Assembly (NCBI GenBank): GCA_024742285.1
Contig: JANSYR010000020.1
Coordinates: 1-64,000 of the forward strand
Reading direction: 5' to 3'
Source of the DNA: a bacterium
GTDB lineage: Bacteria; Myxococcota_A; UBA9160; UBA4427
Length of the DNA: 64,000 bases
Part shown: positions 35,621 through 44,425 of the stretch, piece by piece
Layout of the letters: every line of letters starts with the position of its first letter
How positions within the stretch are numbered: position 1 is the stretch's first letter
Translations under genes and position numbers: made by a program
The notes under the pieces: model-generated
What the model was told of the DNA's origin: nothing
Databases searched by the model: none
Seen by the model: the letters and a program-made list of their open reading frames with translations, nothing else

Positions 35621-36760
35621 ATGAGCGAGATCACTCCCTTCGAAATCAACATCTCCGACGAGGAGATCGCCGACCTGAAGCAGCGTCTCGCCAACACGCG
35701 GTGGGCGAACAAGGAGACCGTCGACGACTGGGAGCAGGGCATCCCCCTCGCCTACGTCCAGGAAGTCGCCGAGTACTGGCGGAACGAGTACGACTGGAAG
35801 GCGCGCGAGGCCCTCCTGAACCGCTTCCCCCAGTTCAAGACGAAGATCAACGGGCTCGACATCCACTTCGTCCACGTGAAGTCGCCCGAAGAGAACGCCA
35901 CGCCGCTCATCATGACCCACGGCTGGCCCGGCTCGATCGTCGAGTTCCAGAAGGTGATCGAGCCCCTCACGAACCCCGTCGCCCACGGCGGCAAGGCCGA
36001 GGACGCGTTCCACCTCGTCTGCCCCTCGCTCCCGGGCTACGGCTTCTCGGGCAAGCCGACCGAGACGGGCTGGGGGCTCGGCAAGATCGCCGACACCTGG
36101 GCGGAGCTGATGGCGCGCCTCGGCTACGACAAGTACGTCGCGCAGGGCGGCGACTGGGGCGCGATGGTCACGACCTGCATCGGCGGCCAGGACCCGACCC
36201 ACTGTCAGGGCATCCACCTCAACATGGCGATCGCCCCGCCGACCGAGGACTCGCTCGACAACCTGGACGAGCTCGAGCAGAAGGCGCTCGCCGGGATGCA
36301 GCACTACCAGGAGAAGGACTCGGGCTACTCGAAGCAGCAGTCGACCCGCCCCCAGAGCCTCGGCTACGGCCTCGTCGACTCGCCGGTGGGTCAGGCCGCC
36401 TGGATCATGGAGAAGTTCTGGAGCTGGACCGACTGCAACGGCCATCCCGAGAACGCCCTCACCCGGGACGAGATGCTCGACAACGTGATGCTCTACTGGT
36501 GGCCCGCGACCGGCGCCTCGTCGGCACGCCTCTACTGGGAGAGCTTCAGCAACCCGCCGATGCAGGAGGTCGAGGTCCCGGTCGGGGTGAGTGTCTTCCC
36601 GCACGAGATCTTCAAGGCCTCTCGGCGCTGGTGCGAAGCCCGCTACAAGCAGCTCGCCTATCACAACGTGCTCGACAAGGGCGGCCACTTCGCCGCCTTC
36701 GAGCAGCCCGAGATCTTCGTCGACGAGGTCCGCGCGGCCTTCCGCGCGATCCTGGGCTGA
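35621..36760 (+). CDS. epoxide hydrolase (alpha/beta hydrolase with EHN domain)
   Basis: 379 residues. The N-terminal EHN segment (ITPFEINISDEEIADLKQRL) precedes an alpha/beta hydrolase core. HGWPGS (about 105-110) is the oxyanion motif, Asp in QGGDWGAM (about 185) the nucleophile, and His in DKGGHFAAFEQPE (about 350) the base; YWWPATG and a downstream Tyr fit lid tyrosines. It converts an epoxide to a vicinal diol, as in degradation or detoxification of hydrophobic compounds. It starts 145 bases after the TrpF-like gene, so it may have its own promoter. Confidence 0.93.
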   Translation: MSEITPFEINISDEEIADLKQRLANTRWANKETVDDWEQGIPLAYVQEVAEYWRNEYDWKAREALLNRFPQFKTKINGLDIHFVHVKSPEENATPLIMTHGWPGSIVEFQKVIEPLTNPVAHGGKAEDAFHLVCPSLPGYGFSGKPTETGWGLGKIADTWAELMARLGYDKYVAQGGDWGAMVTTCIGGQDPTHCQGIHLNMAIAPPTEDSLDNLDELEQKALAGMQHYQEKDSGYSKQQSTRPQSLGYGLVDSPVGQAAWIMEKFWSWTDCNGHPENALTRDEMLDNVMLYWWPATGASSARLYWESFSNPPMQEVEVPVGVSVFPHEIFKASRRWCEARYKQLAYHNVLDKGGHFAAFEQPEIFVDEVRAAFRAILG

Positions 36761-36788
36761 CGAACGCTCGAACCCGGAAAGAGACCCA

Positions 36789-37454
36789 ATGACCCTTCGA
36801 AGCCTCGCCCCGCGTCTGCGGCTCCTTGCCCTGCTCGCGGCGCTCGTCGCCCTCGCCGGCTGTACCACGGCCTACTACTCCGCGATGGAGCAGATCGGTC
36901 AGCACAAGCGGGACATCCTGCGCAGCCGGATCGAAGCCGGCCAGGAAGACCAGCAGGAAGCGCAGGAGCAGATCAAGTCGACCTACGAACGCTTCAAGGA
37001 AGCCGCCGACTACGACGGCGGCGACTTCGAGCGGGTCTACAACGGCTTGAACGACGAGTACGAGGCCGCGCAGTCGCGGGCGGACGACGTGAGCGATCGG
37101 ATCGAGTCGATCGAGGAGGTCGCCGCCGATCTCTTCGCCGAGTGGCAGGAGGAGATCGACCTCTACTCGAGCGCGTCGCTCAAACGCTCGAGCGAACAGA
37201 GCCTACGCGACACGAAGCGGCGCTACGAGAAGCTGATCGCCGCGATGAAGCGCGCCGAATCGAAGATGCCTCCGGTCCTGAACGCGTTTCGCGATCAGGT
37301 GCTCTTCATGAAGCACAGCCTGAACGCCCGGGCGATCGCCGCACTCGAGGGGACCGTCGGCGAGATCGAGAGCGACGTGGCGAACCTGATTCGCGACATC
37401 GATGCATCGATCCGGGAAGCGGAGAGCTTCCTGGACCAGTTCCCCGAGAGCTGA
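36789..37454 (+). CDS. DUF2959 family lipoprotein
   Basis: 221 residues from the ATG at 36789. Signal peptide with lipobox LVALAGC (Cys about 26). The mature part, TTAYYSAMEQIGQHKRDIL through long charged helices, matches DUF2959 proteins, which are mostly coiled coil. The C-terminal SLNARAIAALEGTVGEIESD is typical of the family. Function unknown; envelope location predicted. It follows the epoxide hydrolase by 28 bases and ends just before a strong hairpin. Confidence 0.85.
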   Translation: MTLRSLAPRLRLLALLAALVALAGCTTAYYSAMEQIGQHKRDILRSRIEAGQEDQQEAQEQIKSTYERFKEAADYDGGDFERVYNGLNDEYEAAQSRADDVSDRIESIEEVAADLFAEWQEEIDLYSSASLKRSSEQSLRDTKRRYEKLIAAMKRAESKMPPVLNAFRDQVLFMKHSLNARAIAALEGTVGEIESDVANLIRDIDASIREAESFLDQFPES

Positions 37455-37462
37455 TCGAAGCG

Positions 37463-37498
37463 CGCGAGGCGACCGGAAAGTGAACCGGTCGCCTCGCG
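37463..37498. terminator. 14-bp perfect hairpin between convergent genes
   Basis: CGCGAGGCGACCGG and its exact reverse complement, separated by the 8-base loop AAAGTGAA, lie between the DUF2959 gene and the facing small secreted-protein gene. Position and symmetry fit a bidirectional terminator. Confidence 0.75.
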
Positions 37499-37514
37499 AA
37501 CGCTCGCGCGCCGA

Positions 37515-37724
37515 CTAGTTCTCGTCGGCGTCCTCGGACGCTTCCGCCTCGCCCTCGGCGGGTGCGGGCGAAGCCGGGGCCGAGACCTCGGTGGCCGGCG
37601 GTGCCGACTCGATCGGCGGAGCCGTCGCGGCCTCCGTCTCCGAGGCCTCCTGGTTTCCGGCCGTGGCGGCACTCGCGGCGACGAGCGCCATCAGAAGCGT
37701 GATGAGAGAGAGCGTGAAACGCAT
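37515..37724 (-). CDS. small secreted acidic Ala/Pro-rich protein
   Basis: 69 residues from the ATG at 37724 with AAGGAGGAA about 8 bases upstream, a strong site. Signal peptide MRFTLSLITLLMALVAASAATAG; the mature part (about 47 residues) consists of Ala, Glu, Pro and Ser and is intrinsically disordered and acidic. No family recognised. The good ribosome binding site and dedicated terminator argue that it is expressed. Confidence 0.6.
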   Translation of the reverse strand: MRFTLSLITLLMALVAASAATAGNQEASETEAATAPPIESAPPATEVSAPASPAPAEGEAEASEDADEN

Positions 37725-37955
37725 TGGGGGTTCCTCCTTGCCAGGATACGGTCCCACGGCCCCTGCTCGCGCGCGGTGCGCTTCGTCACCCTTCCCGTCC
37801 GGGCGACCGCAAACCGGCAGCCCCGCCGAATGTGACGCCGCCCACCGCGCCATCGAGGGGCCCACGACCTTCCCGACCTCCGGATCGACGGCATGTGCGG
37901 CCCACCCACGGTCGCGAGACTCGCCGGGCCGTGCCACGGCGGGGTGCGCTCCACC

Positions 37956-38939
37956 TCACGCGAACGCGACCGACACCATCGCTCCGGGGGACCGCGCACG
38001 TCTGCGAGAGCGCCGACCTGGCGGCGCTCGACGAGGCGATGCTGCGTGCGGCGCGCCAATCGAGATCGGCCTCGGAACGCGCCGCTCGGAGCGCCGACGC
38101 GGAGTTCGCCCAGGAGACCCCGTCGGCACGTGAGGCGAAACAGGAGCGGTCACTCCCGAACTCGAATTCAATGAGAGCGGGCTTCGGCGATGGCGCTCGA
38201 ACATCGACTCCATCCACGCGATCGCGGGATGGTCGGCCCAACGCGCCACCCACGCATCGTGGGCAGGCGACGCCCGAGCCGGAAACGAGAAGGGCAGATT
38301 CGGCGGCCGACCCAGCGGCATCAGGAGCGCGGCTGCCGTCAGGTCCGCGGCGCCGAACCGCCCGCCCACGAAATAGCCGTCCGCCGCGACCGCCTTCGCG
38401 GTCCGGTCGAGGGCCATCTCGATCGTCGCGAGCGCCTGCCGGTCCGTCTCGTCGTCGATCGACATCCGGTCGCGCAGCATCGGGATCAACCGGGGAAAGA
38501 GCCACGCATAGGGGACCCGTTTCCATCCGGGCTGCGCGGTCGAGAAGAGCGCCGCGGCGTAGCGGGGTTCCTCGAAGAGCCGGTGGAAGAGGGACAGCCG
38601 GACCGCGGATCCCACTTCGTCGTCGAAGTAGCGGATCCAGCTCTCGCATTCCTCGCGCTCCACCGCGTCGGCAGGAAGGAGCGGGCGCTCGGGACGGAGC
38701 GCGTCGAGTCGGTCGACGATTCGTGCCGATCCCGCCACGACTTCGTCTCCGATCACCACGATCGGCGTCGCCGACTGGTCGGAGAGCGCCTGCGTGACCC
38801 GCGCGTGGGGTCCCGGCAGCACCGCGACCCGCTCTGCCGAAAGCCCCTTGTGATCGAGCGCCCACCGCGCCTTCTCGTTGTAGTGCGAGAAGGCGAAGTG
38901 GATCAGCCGGATCGAAGGCTGCGTGCCCGCCGCGCTCAC
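37956..38939 (-). CDS. glutathione S-transferase-like protein with anomalous C-terminal tail
   Basis: 327 residues from the GTG at 38939, which overlaps the stop of the upstream NTF2-like gene (GTGA). Residues 10-85 are a thioredoxin-fold GST N-domain (FAFSHYNEKARWALDHKG, then QSATPIVVIGDEV with cis-Pro). Residues 95-250 are a helical C-domain ending FERHRR. Beyond residue 252 about 75 residues are Arg/Ser/Pro-rich and unlike any GST; they may be a read-through after loss of a stop or a frameshift (about 38183). Divergent from a TetR regulator that may control it. Substrate unknown. Confidence 0.8.
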   Translation of the reverse strand: MSAAGTQPSIRLIHFAFSHYNEKARWALDHKGLSAERVAVLPGPHARVTQALSDQSATPIVVIGDEVVAGSARIVDRLDALRPERPLLPADAVEREECESWIRYFDDEVGSAVRLSLFHRLFEEPRYAAALFSTAQPGWKRVPYAWLFPRLIPMLRDRMSIDDETDRQALATIEMALDRTAKAVAADGYFVGGRFGAADLTAAALLMPLGRPPNLPFSFPARASPAHDAWVARWADHPAIAWMESMFERHRRSPLSLNSSSGVTAPVSPHVPTGSPGRTPRRRSERRVPRPISIGAPHAASPRRAPPGRRSRRRARSPGAMVSVAFA

Positions 38940-39274
38940 GGCGCCATCCGCGCCGCATCGAAGAGCAGCTCCATCGCGACGATCTCCTCTCCGCGGATCT
39001 CCAGCCGCTCCGCCATGGGAATCGGACCGCCTGCGAGCCCCAGGTCGAAATCGTACACGCTGATCACCTGCCCTTCTCCGGCCACCTGATGTCGCATCGC
39101 GAGACCCGCATGGCGGGACGCGAGCCCGGCGAGCATGGGTCGCAACGTGTCGGCCCCTTCGACCTCGCCGTTCGGTCCTCGGAAGCAGAGGTCTTCCGCG
39201 AACGGGACCTCGCTGAAGTCGCTTCGTTCGTCGAAGGCCCGATAGTAGATCGCCGCCGTCTCCAGATCCGTCAT
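38936..39274 (-). CDS. NTF2-like (SnoaL-type) small protein
   Basis: 112 residues from the ATG at 39274, preceded by AGGAGG at about 7 bases. The sequence ETAAIYYRAFDERSDFSEVP and GPNGEVEGADTLRPMLAGL fit the NTF2/SnoaL cone fold (conserved F-x-EDLxFRGP strand). Such proteins are small isomerases/hydratases or accessory domains. Its stop overlaps the GTG of the GST gene, so the two form one operon, divergent from the TetR gene. Confidence 0.75.
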   Translation of the reverse strand: MTDLETAAIYYRAFDERSDFSEVPFAEDLCFRGPNGEVEGADTLRPMLAGLASRHAGLAMRHQVAGEGQVISVYDFDLGLAGGPIPMAERLEIRGEEIVAMELLFDAARMAP

Positions 39275-39348
39275 CTCAATCCTCCTGAGCCGCCAGGCCC
39301 GTTCCGCCGACCTCGCTGTCGGCTTCCGGAGGTCTACCCCGATCGAAA

Positions 39349-39393
39349 TATGATGGCGAACATAAGTCACATCGACGACTCTGAAACGAGTCG
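39349..39393. promoter_or_regulatory. candidate TetR operators between divergent genes
   Basis: Two inverted repeats in the 143-base gap: an imperfect 16-mer, TATGATGGCGAACATA (39349-39364), with outer arms TATG/CATA, and CGACTC-N6-GAGTCG (39376-39393), which ends 24 bases before the TetR ATG. Either could be the operator that controls both directions. Confidence 0.4.
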
Positions 39394-39417
39394 AACCACC
39401 CCCCACCCGGAGGCCCC

Positions 39418-40011
39418 ATGGGCTACTCGGCCGAACACACCGAACGCACGCGCCGACGGATCGTCGAAGCCGCCGGTCGTCTCTTCCGTCGCCACGGCTT
39501 CGCGGGCGCGAAGATCGACGAGATCATGGCCGAAGCGGAGCTGACTCGCGGCGGCTTCTATGCCCACTTCGATTCGAAGTCGGATCTCTTCGCAGCGGTC
39601 ATGCAGGACGAGCTCGAGTTCACCCGCCAGCTCCGCCTCGCGGTCGAGCGCGATCCCGAAGGCGGCGCGGAAGAAGCGATCGCGTACTACCTCGATCCTG
39701 CGAATCGACGCAAGATCGCGCGCGGCTGCACCGTCGTCTCGAATGCCGCCGACCTCGCGCGGGCGAACGCGGCGACGCGCAAACGCTTCGCCCGCTCGTT
39801 CGACGACCTGGTCGTCGAGTTCGCAGCGATCGCTCGCGGGCAGTCCGAGGAGGAGCAACGGGCGCGCGGCCTCGCTGCGCTCTCCACCTGCGTGGGTGCC
39901 GTCGTGTTGGCCCGCGCGCTGCAGGGCGAAGACCGGATCGAGGAGCTGCTCGAGAGCGCACGAAGCGGCGCGCTCGCCGCCCTCGACGGGCGTGCCTTCG
40001 AGGTCGACTGA
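39418..40011 (+). CDS. TetR/AcrR family transcriptional regulator
   Basis: 197 residues. HTH at about residues 8-55: RRRIVEAAGRLFRRHGFAGAKIDEIMAEAELTRGGFYAHFDSKSDL, read in segments, is the classical TetR DNA-binding domain. The C-terminal ligand domain has a conserved GCTVVSNAADLAR segment as in regulators of the NemR/AcrR subgroup. It is divergent from the NTF2-like/GST operon and likely represses it and itself in response to an electrophile or similar ligand (inferred). Confidence 0.92.
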   Translation: MGYSAEHTERTRRRIVEAAGRLFRRHGFAGAKIDEIMAEAELTRGGFYAHFDSKSDLFAAVMQDELEFTRQLRLAVERDPEGGAEEAIAYYLDPANRRKIARGCTVVSNAADLARANAATRKRFARSFDDLVVEFAAIARGQSEEEQRARGLAALSTCVGAVVLARALQGEDRIEELLESARSGALAALDGRAFEVD

Positions 40012-40032
40012 GCCCTCCCCCTCGACCGGGAG

Positions 40033-42453
40033 CTAGAGATCGAACGCCGGCCGCGTTCCGATGACCTGCTTCGCCTCGAGCTCCGCGAACTCCTCGTCGG
40101 AGATCCCCAGCTCTCCCTGGAGCACGTCCCGGTTGTGCTGACCCAGCGTGGGCGCGGCCCACGCGTAGACGCTCGCGGCCTCGTTCGAGAGCGTGAAGGG
40201 CAGACCGGCGTAGAGCATCTCGCCCTTGACCGCGTGGGTGAGCGGATGACGGAAGCCGCGGGCGTCGAGCTGCGGATTCGGCGAGATCATGTACCCGTTC
40301 ACGAGGGTCGCCGCGGGCACCCCCGCCGCGACCAGCGCTTCGACCACCGCATCACAGTCCTGCTCGGCGAACCAGCCGGCCAGCGCGGACTCGATCGTGT
40401 CCTCCGCGGCACGACGCCCCACTTCGCTCGCATAACCCTCGTCCGTCGCCCAGTCCGGCCTGCCGAGTTTCTCGACCAGCGCTCGCCACTGGTCGTCGGT
40501 CTCGATCGCCAAGGCGACGTGCTTCTTCTCGAATCGCGTCTCCGTCTCCGACGGTCGCGTCTCGAAGACCGCCTGCGGCGACGCGACGGGACCGCGGTTC
40601 TCGCGCCGTTCGAGGAACTCGCCGTACGCCGTCCATTCGATGACCTGCTCGGCGGCCATGTTGAGCGCGGGCTCGACCAGCGGCACTTCGACCACCATCC
40701 CCTGCCCGGTCCGCTCGCGCTCCTCGAGACCCATCGCGAGGGCATAGACCGTGTGCATCCCGCCGACCGGGTCGCAGACGCCGCGCGGAATCAGGGGCAT
40801 GTCTTCGTAGCCCGTGATCCAGGCGAGACCGCTCGCTTGCTCGACGTTCGGGGCGAAGCCGGTCCGGTCCTTCCAGGGCCCGTCGAGTCCCCACGCCGGC
40901 ATCCGGACCGAGATCAGCCGCGGATTGATCTCGTGGAGCACCTCCCAGGTGAAGCCGAAGTTCTCCATCACCCGCGCCGAGAAGTTCTCGATCACGACGT
41001 CCGCATCTTCGAGGAGCCGGCGCAGGATCGCCTTGCCCTCCTCGGCGTCGAGGTTGAGCGTGATGCCCTTCTTGCTGAGATTCGCGCCCTGGAAGATCGG
41101 CGCCGTCTCCCAGAGCGCATCCGAGGGAACGGCACCGGCGAAGCGCATGCCGTCGGGGCGCTGGATCGACTCGATCTTGACCACGTCGGCACCGAGCGTC
41201 GACAGCAGGCACGTCGCGAAGGGGCCCGCCCAGAAGGCGGTCAGGTCGATCACCCGAAGCCCGTCGAAGGCCGGCTTGACCTTCGATTCGTCGATCGTCG
41301 CCTCGGACGTCGCAGGCTCGGGGAGCGCGGCCTCGATCTCGGCGCGATCCGCGCCGAGCGCAGGCGCTTTCCGGAACCCGGGTAGCGACAGACCATGGAC
41401 CTGGTAGGGCGCGCGCGGCGCCTTGAACCCGTCGGGATGGTCGACGAAGACGCCTCGCTCCTGGAACTGGTCGAACTCGAGCACCGACTTCCCGTCGCCG
41501 ATCGGCGCGACCGGGATCCGCATCAGCCCGGCGAGCTCGGTGACCTCCGCCATCGTCTGCGTCTTCGTCCAGCCGTGGATCACGTCGAGGATGAAGTCGA
41601 GGTGCTCCATCCGCGCCGACCCGTCGTAGAAGCGCTCGTCTTCGCCGACGTCCGGACGGCCCATCAGGGAGCAGAGATCCTTCCACTGCTGTCCGGTATA
41701 GGTGCAGAGGCCGATCCAGCCGTCCTTGCACGGCTCGATCGACGGCGTCTCGAGGGCGATCGGAATGGCGAAGCCGGGCACGAACTGCCCGAAGAGATCG
41801 TGGTAGGTCGTGAAGCAGAGACAAAGCGCCTCGAGCATCGACACGTCCGCGTGTACCCCGACCCCACTCACCCGCGCCGATCGCCAGGTCGCGAGCGCCG
41901 CCACCGCCACCGCCGCACCGGCGGAGTACTCCCCGAGTCGACCGGGCGCGTAGAGCGGACCGCGGTCGGGCAGACCGCGGTAGGCCGTCGACCCGACCTC
42001 GGCCTGGAGTGTGAAGTCCGTCGCCGGTCGCTCCGCCCACGGCCCGGTCCGTCCGTACGGCGAGACGGATACCAGGGAGAGCGCGGGATTCCGCGCGCGC
42101 AGCGCGGCGAAGTCGATCCCACGCGCCTCGAGCCAGCCGGCCCCACCGCTCTCAACGACGAGGTCCGCGGTCTGTGCGAGACGAAGAAAGGACGCCCGCC
42201 CGGTCTCCGTCTCGAGATCCCAATCGACGCTCCGCTTGCCGCCGTTCAGGAACTGGAAGAGCGCGCCGTCCCGGGTCGAGAGGTCCTGCCCGGAGCTGCT
42301 GAAGCGGCGCAGCGGGTCCCCCCCCGGTGCCTCGACCTTGATCACCTCGGCGCCGGCATCGACGAGCATCTTCGTCGCGTAGGGTCCAGCGATCTCCGTC
42401 GAGAGATCGAGGACGCGCAGGCCGGAAAGGGGATGGGCACTCGCTTCGGTCAA
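40033..42453 (-). CDS. tandem double-domain CaiB/BaiF (family III) CoA-transferase
   Basis: 806 residues, twice the usual 390-430. The first domain starts LSGLRVLDLSTEIAGPYATK and the second, from about 395, FDGLRVIDLTAFWAGPFATC; each has the family Rossmann and nucleotide motifs (ADVVKIES, DLVVESGGAGW and the equivalent DADVVIENFS). The catalytic Asp region is seen more clearly in the second domain. Family III enzymes move CoA between carboxylic acids. A fused two-domain chain probably folds as an intramolecular version of the interlocked dimer. Convergent with the TetR gene (21-base gap). Substrate unknown; a steroid or aromatic acid is plausible given the neighbourhood. Confidence 0.92.
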   Translation of the reverse strand: MTEASAHPLSGLRVLDLSTEIAGPYATKMLVDAGAEVIKVEAPGGDPLRRFSSSGQDLSTRDGALFQFLNGGKRSVDWDLETETGRASFLRLAQTADLVVESGGAGWLEARGIDFAALRARNPALSLVSVSPYGRTGPWAERPATDFTLQAEVGSTAYRGLPDRGPLYAPGRLGEYSAGAAVAVAALATWRSARVSGVGVHADVSMLEALCLCFTTYHDLFGQFVPGFAIPIALETPSIEPCKDGWIGLCTYTGQQWKDLCSLMGRPDVGEDERFYDGSARMEHLDFILDVIHGWTKTQTMAEVTELAGLMRIPVAPIGDGKSVLEFDQFQERGVFVDHPDGFKAPRAPYQVHGLSLPGFRKAPALGADRAEIEAALPEPATSEATIDESKVKPAFDGLRVIDLTAFWAGPFATCLLSTLGADVVKIESIQRPDGMRFAGAVPSDALWETAPIFQGANLSKKGITLNLDAEEGKAILRRLLEDADVVIENFSARVMENFGFTWEVLHEINPRLISVRMPAWGLDGPWKDRTGFAPNVEQASGLAWITGYEDMPLIPRGVCDPVGGMHTVYALAMGLEERERTGQGMVVEVPLVEPALNMAAEQVIEWTAYGEFLERRENRGPVASPQAVFETRPSETETRFEKKHVALAIETDDQWRALVEKLGRPDWATDEGYASEVGRRAAEDTIESALAGWFAEQDCDAVVEALVAAGVPAATLVNGYMISPNPQLDARGFRHPLTHAVKGEMLYAGLPFTLSNEAASVYAWAAPTLGQHNRDVLQGELGISDEEFAELEAKQVIGTRPAFDL

Positions 42454-42571
42454 GGTCGACCCCTCCGCCGCAGGGGTGCGGCGAGGGATCGATCCTAACC
42501 GAGTGGAGGGGGCGCTCGCCCGTGAGCGAAGCGGCTCCGTGGGGCCGTCCCAGACTCCGGCCGGGCGTCGA

Positions 42572-43450
42572 CTACGCGAAGACGATCAGGTCGACGAGCA
42601 GCGCCAGGAAGACCGCGAAGAGGAAGGCGAGCGACACGCGGAACACCCCCTGCGCCGCCTCGTCGGTCCTCTCCTGGAAGAGGCGCACGGACCGGTAGAG
42701 GAACCAGACCCCGCTCGCAGCGGCGACCCCGAAATAGATCGGGCCGGCGAGTCCGAGGAAATAGGGGGCAACGGTCACCGGCAGCAGGCCGGCGGTGTAC
42801 CAGACGACTCGCTTGCGCGTCGCCTCGTCGCCGATCACCTCGGGCGGCATCGGGATCCCCGCGGCCTTGTAGTCGTCCTTCCGGTAGAGCGCGATCGCCC
42901 AGACATGGGGCGGCTGCCAGAAGAAGACGATCGCGAAGAGCGTCCAGCCGGCCGGGCCGATCGTCCCGTTGACGGCGGCGTCGGCGATCAGCGGCGCCGC
43001 TGCGCCGGCGGCTCCGCCGATCACGGCGTTCCAGATCGAGCGCGGCTTCAGCCAGACCGTGTACACGAAGACGTAGAAGAGGATCGAAGCGACCCCGACG
43101 AGCGCGGCGGGCATCCCGCTCACCGCATAGAGCAGAAGCGTCGAGAGCACGCCGAGCCCGAGACCGAAGACGAGCGCAGCGCGGGGGGCGATCAGGCCGG
43201 AGGGCAGCGGGCGGGACTTGGTCCGCTCCATCAGGGCGTCCTTGTCGCGCTCGATGTAGGCGTTCAGGGTGTTGGCCGACGCCGCGGCCAGCGCGATGCC
43301 CGTCATCACCAGGAACGTGAAGCCCAGGTTCGGCCAGCCACCCGCGGCCATCGGGAGCACGGGGAGCCCCGTGAAGAGCACCATCGGGAGAAGGCGCGGC
43401 TTCGTCAGGTCGAGATAGTTGCGGGCAATCGTGAGTGCGGAGTCGCTCAT
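42572..43450 (-). CDS. ctaB: protoheme IX farnesyltransferase (heme O synthase)
   Basis: 292 residues from the ATG at 43450 (MSDSALTIARNYLDLTKPR). UbiA-family membrane prenyltransferase with the Asp-rich motif NTLNAYIERDKDALMERTK and the second motif region YRKDDYKAAGIPM. Nine hydrophobic helices are visible. TKPRLLPMVL and TKSRPLPSG are specific for CtaB/CyoE. It adds farnesyl to heme B for cytochrome oxidases, in the cytoplasmic membrane. No cytochrome oxidase gene is adjacent. Confidence 0.96.
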   Translation of the reverse strand: MSDSALTIARNYLDLTKPRLLPMVLFTGLPVLPMAAGGWPNLGFTFLVMTGIALAAASANTLNAYIERDKDALMERTKSRPLPSGLIAPRAALVFGLGLGVLSTLLLYAVSGMPAALVGVASILFYVFVYTVWLKPRSIWNAVIGGAAGAAAPLIADAAVNGTIGPAGWTLFAIVFFWQPPHVWAIALYRKDDYKAAGIPMPPEVIGDEATRKRVVWYTAGLLPVTVAPYFLGLAGPIYFGVAAASGVWFLYRSVRLFQERTDEAAQGVFRVSLAFLFAVFLALLVDLIVFA

Positions 43451-43675
43451 GGATTCCAAGGGTGCGCAGAATCGGGTCGGATCGGGGGGCCAGCGGGCAC
43501 GAGGTGACATGACCCCGCGCGATCCGGACGGATTCACCCCCTCGGGACCTCGCCAGCGCAGGCCAACGGGTACCACAGGGACCTTCCCGACGCACCGCCA
43601 CGAGACGCGGCGGCAGGGCGGAAGGTCGCCCGGTCGAGGGCCCGGCTCGCGGGGCTGGCCTAGCCTTCAGGCCCC

Positions 43676-44425
43676 ATGAGCGAAGCGGCCCCGGCGACCG
43701 ATTCCCGCCCCCCGAAGAGCGGCTCCGAGCAGCCGCCGGATGGGCTCCGCGCCCGCGGTCCCGTCGCGCGGATCGGGCTCTGGCTCTACGGCCTGGCGAC
43801 GAGCGCACTCCTCCGCGTCCTGGGCGCGACCTGGCGGCTCGAGGTCCACGGCGACGACCCGCGCACGGCGAGCCCCTCGGATCCCCCGCGGCTCGCGGCC
43901 CTCTTCCACGAATCGATGCTTCCCTGCGCCTGGCTCTACCGGGACCGACGCTACAGCGTGGCGGTCTCGCGCAGCCGCGACGGCGACCTCATCCGAAGCA
44001 CGCTCCTGGCCCTCGGCTACGCCGAGCCGGCCCGCGGCTCGAGCTCCCGGGGCGGCTCCGCCGCCCTGCGACAGATGGTGCGGCTGCTCGATGACGGCAC
44101 GACCGCCGCCGTCCTGGTCGACGGTCCTCGCGGCCCCGCCCGCGTCGCCAAGACCGGCATCATCGCGATCGCGCGCCACGCCCGCGTGCCGATCCAACCC
44201 ATCGCCTTCTCCGCCCGCCCGGCCCACCGCCTCGCGAGCTGGGACCGGAGCCTCCTCCCCTACCCCTTCGCCCGCGTCGTCGTCTACTACGGCGATCCGA
44301 TCACGATTCCCGAAGACACGGCCGACGACCGCCACGAACAAGCCCTCGCCCGCCGCCTCGAACAGACCATGACCGACCTCCACCACGCCGCGGACGCGGT
44401 CCTGCTCGACCGGTCGCCACGGTGA
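43676..44425 (+). CDS. DUF374 lysophospholipid-acyltransferase-family protein
   Basis: 249 residues. A hydrophobic N-terminal helix (WLYGLATSALLRVLGAT) is followed by AALFHESMLPCAW, SVAVSRSRDGDLI and AVLVDGPRGPARVAKTG, the DUF374 signature (HxxxxxP, SxxxDG, DGPRGP). These proteins relate to the LPLAT acyltransferases used in lipid A or glycolipid assembly. Divergent from ctaB. Start at the ATG 43676. Acyl donor and acceptor unknown. Confidence 0.88.
   Translation: MSEAAPATDSRPPKSGSEQPPDGLRARGPVARIGLWLYGLATSALLRVLGATWRLEVHGDDPRTASPSDPPRLAALFHESMLPCAWLYRDRRYSVAVSRSRDGDLIRSTLLALGYAEPARGSSSRGGSAALRQMVRLLDDGTTAAVLVDGPRGPARVAKTGIIAIARHARVPIQPIAFSARPAHRLASWDRSLLPYPFARVVVYYGDPITIPEDTADDRHEQALARRLEQTMTDLHHAADAVLLDRSPR

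Noticed and set aside
41395-42498. Long + strand frames inside the CoA-transferase gene
   Set aside because: Antisense shadows of a strongly supported gene; the same holds for those inside ptsP and the AsmA-like gene.
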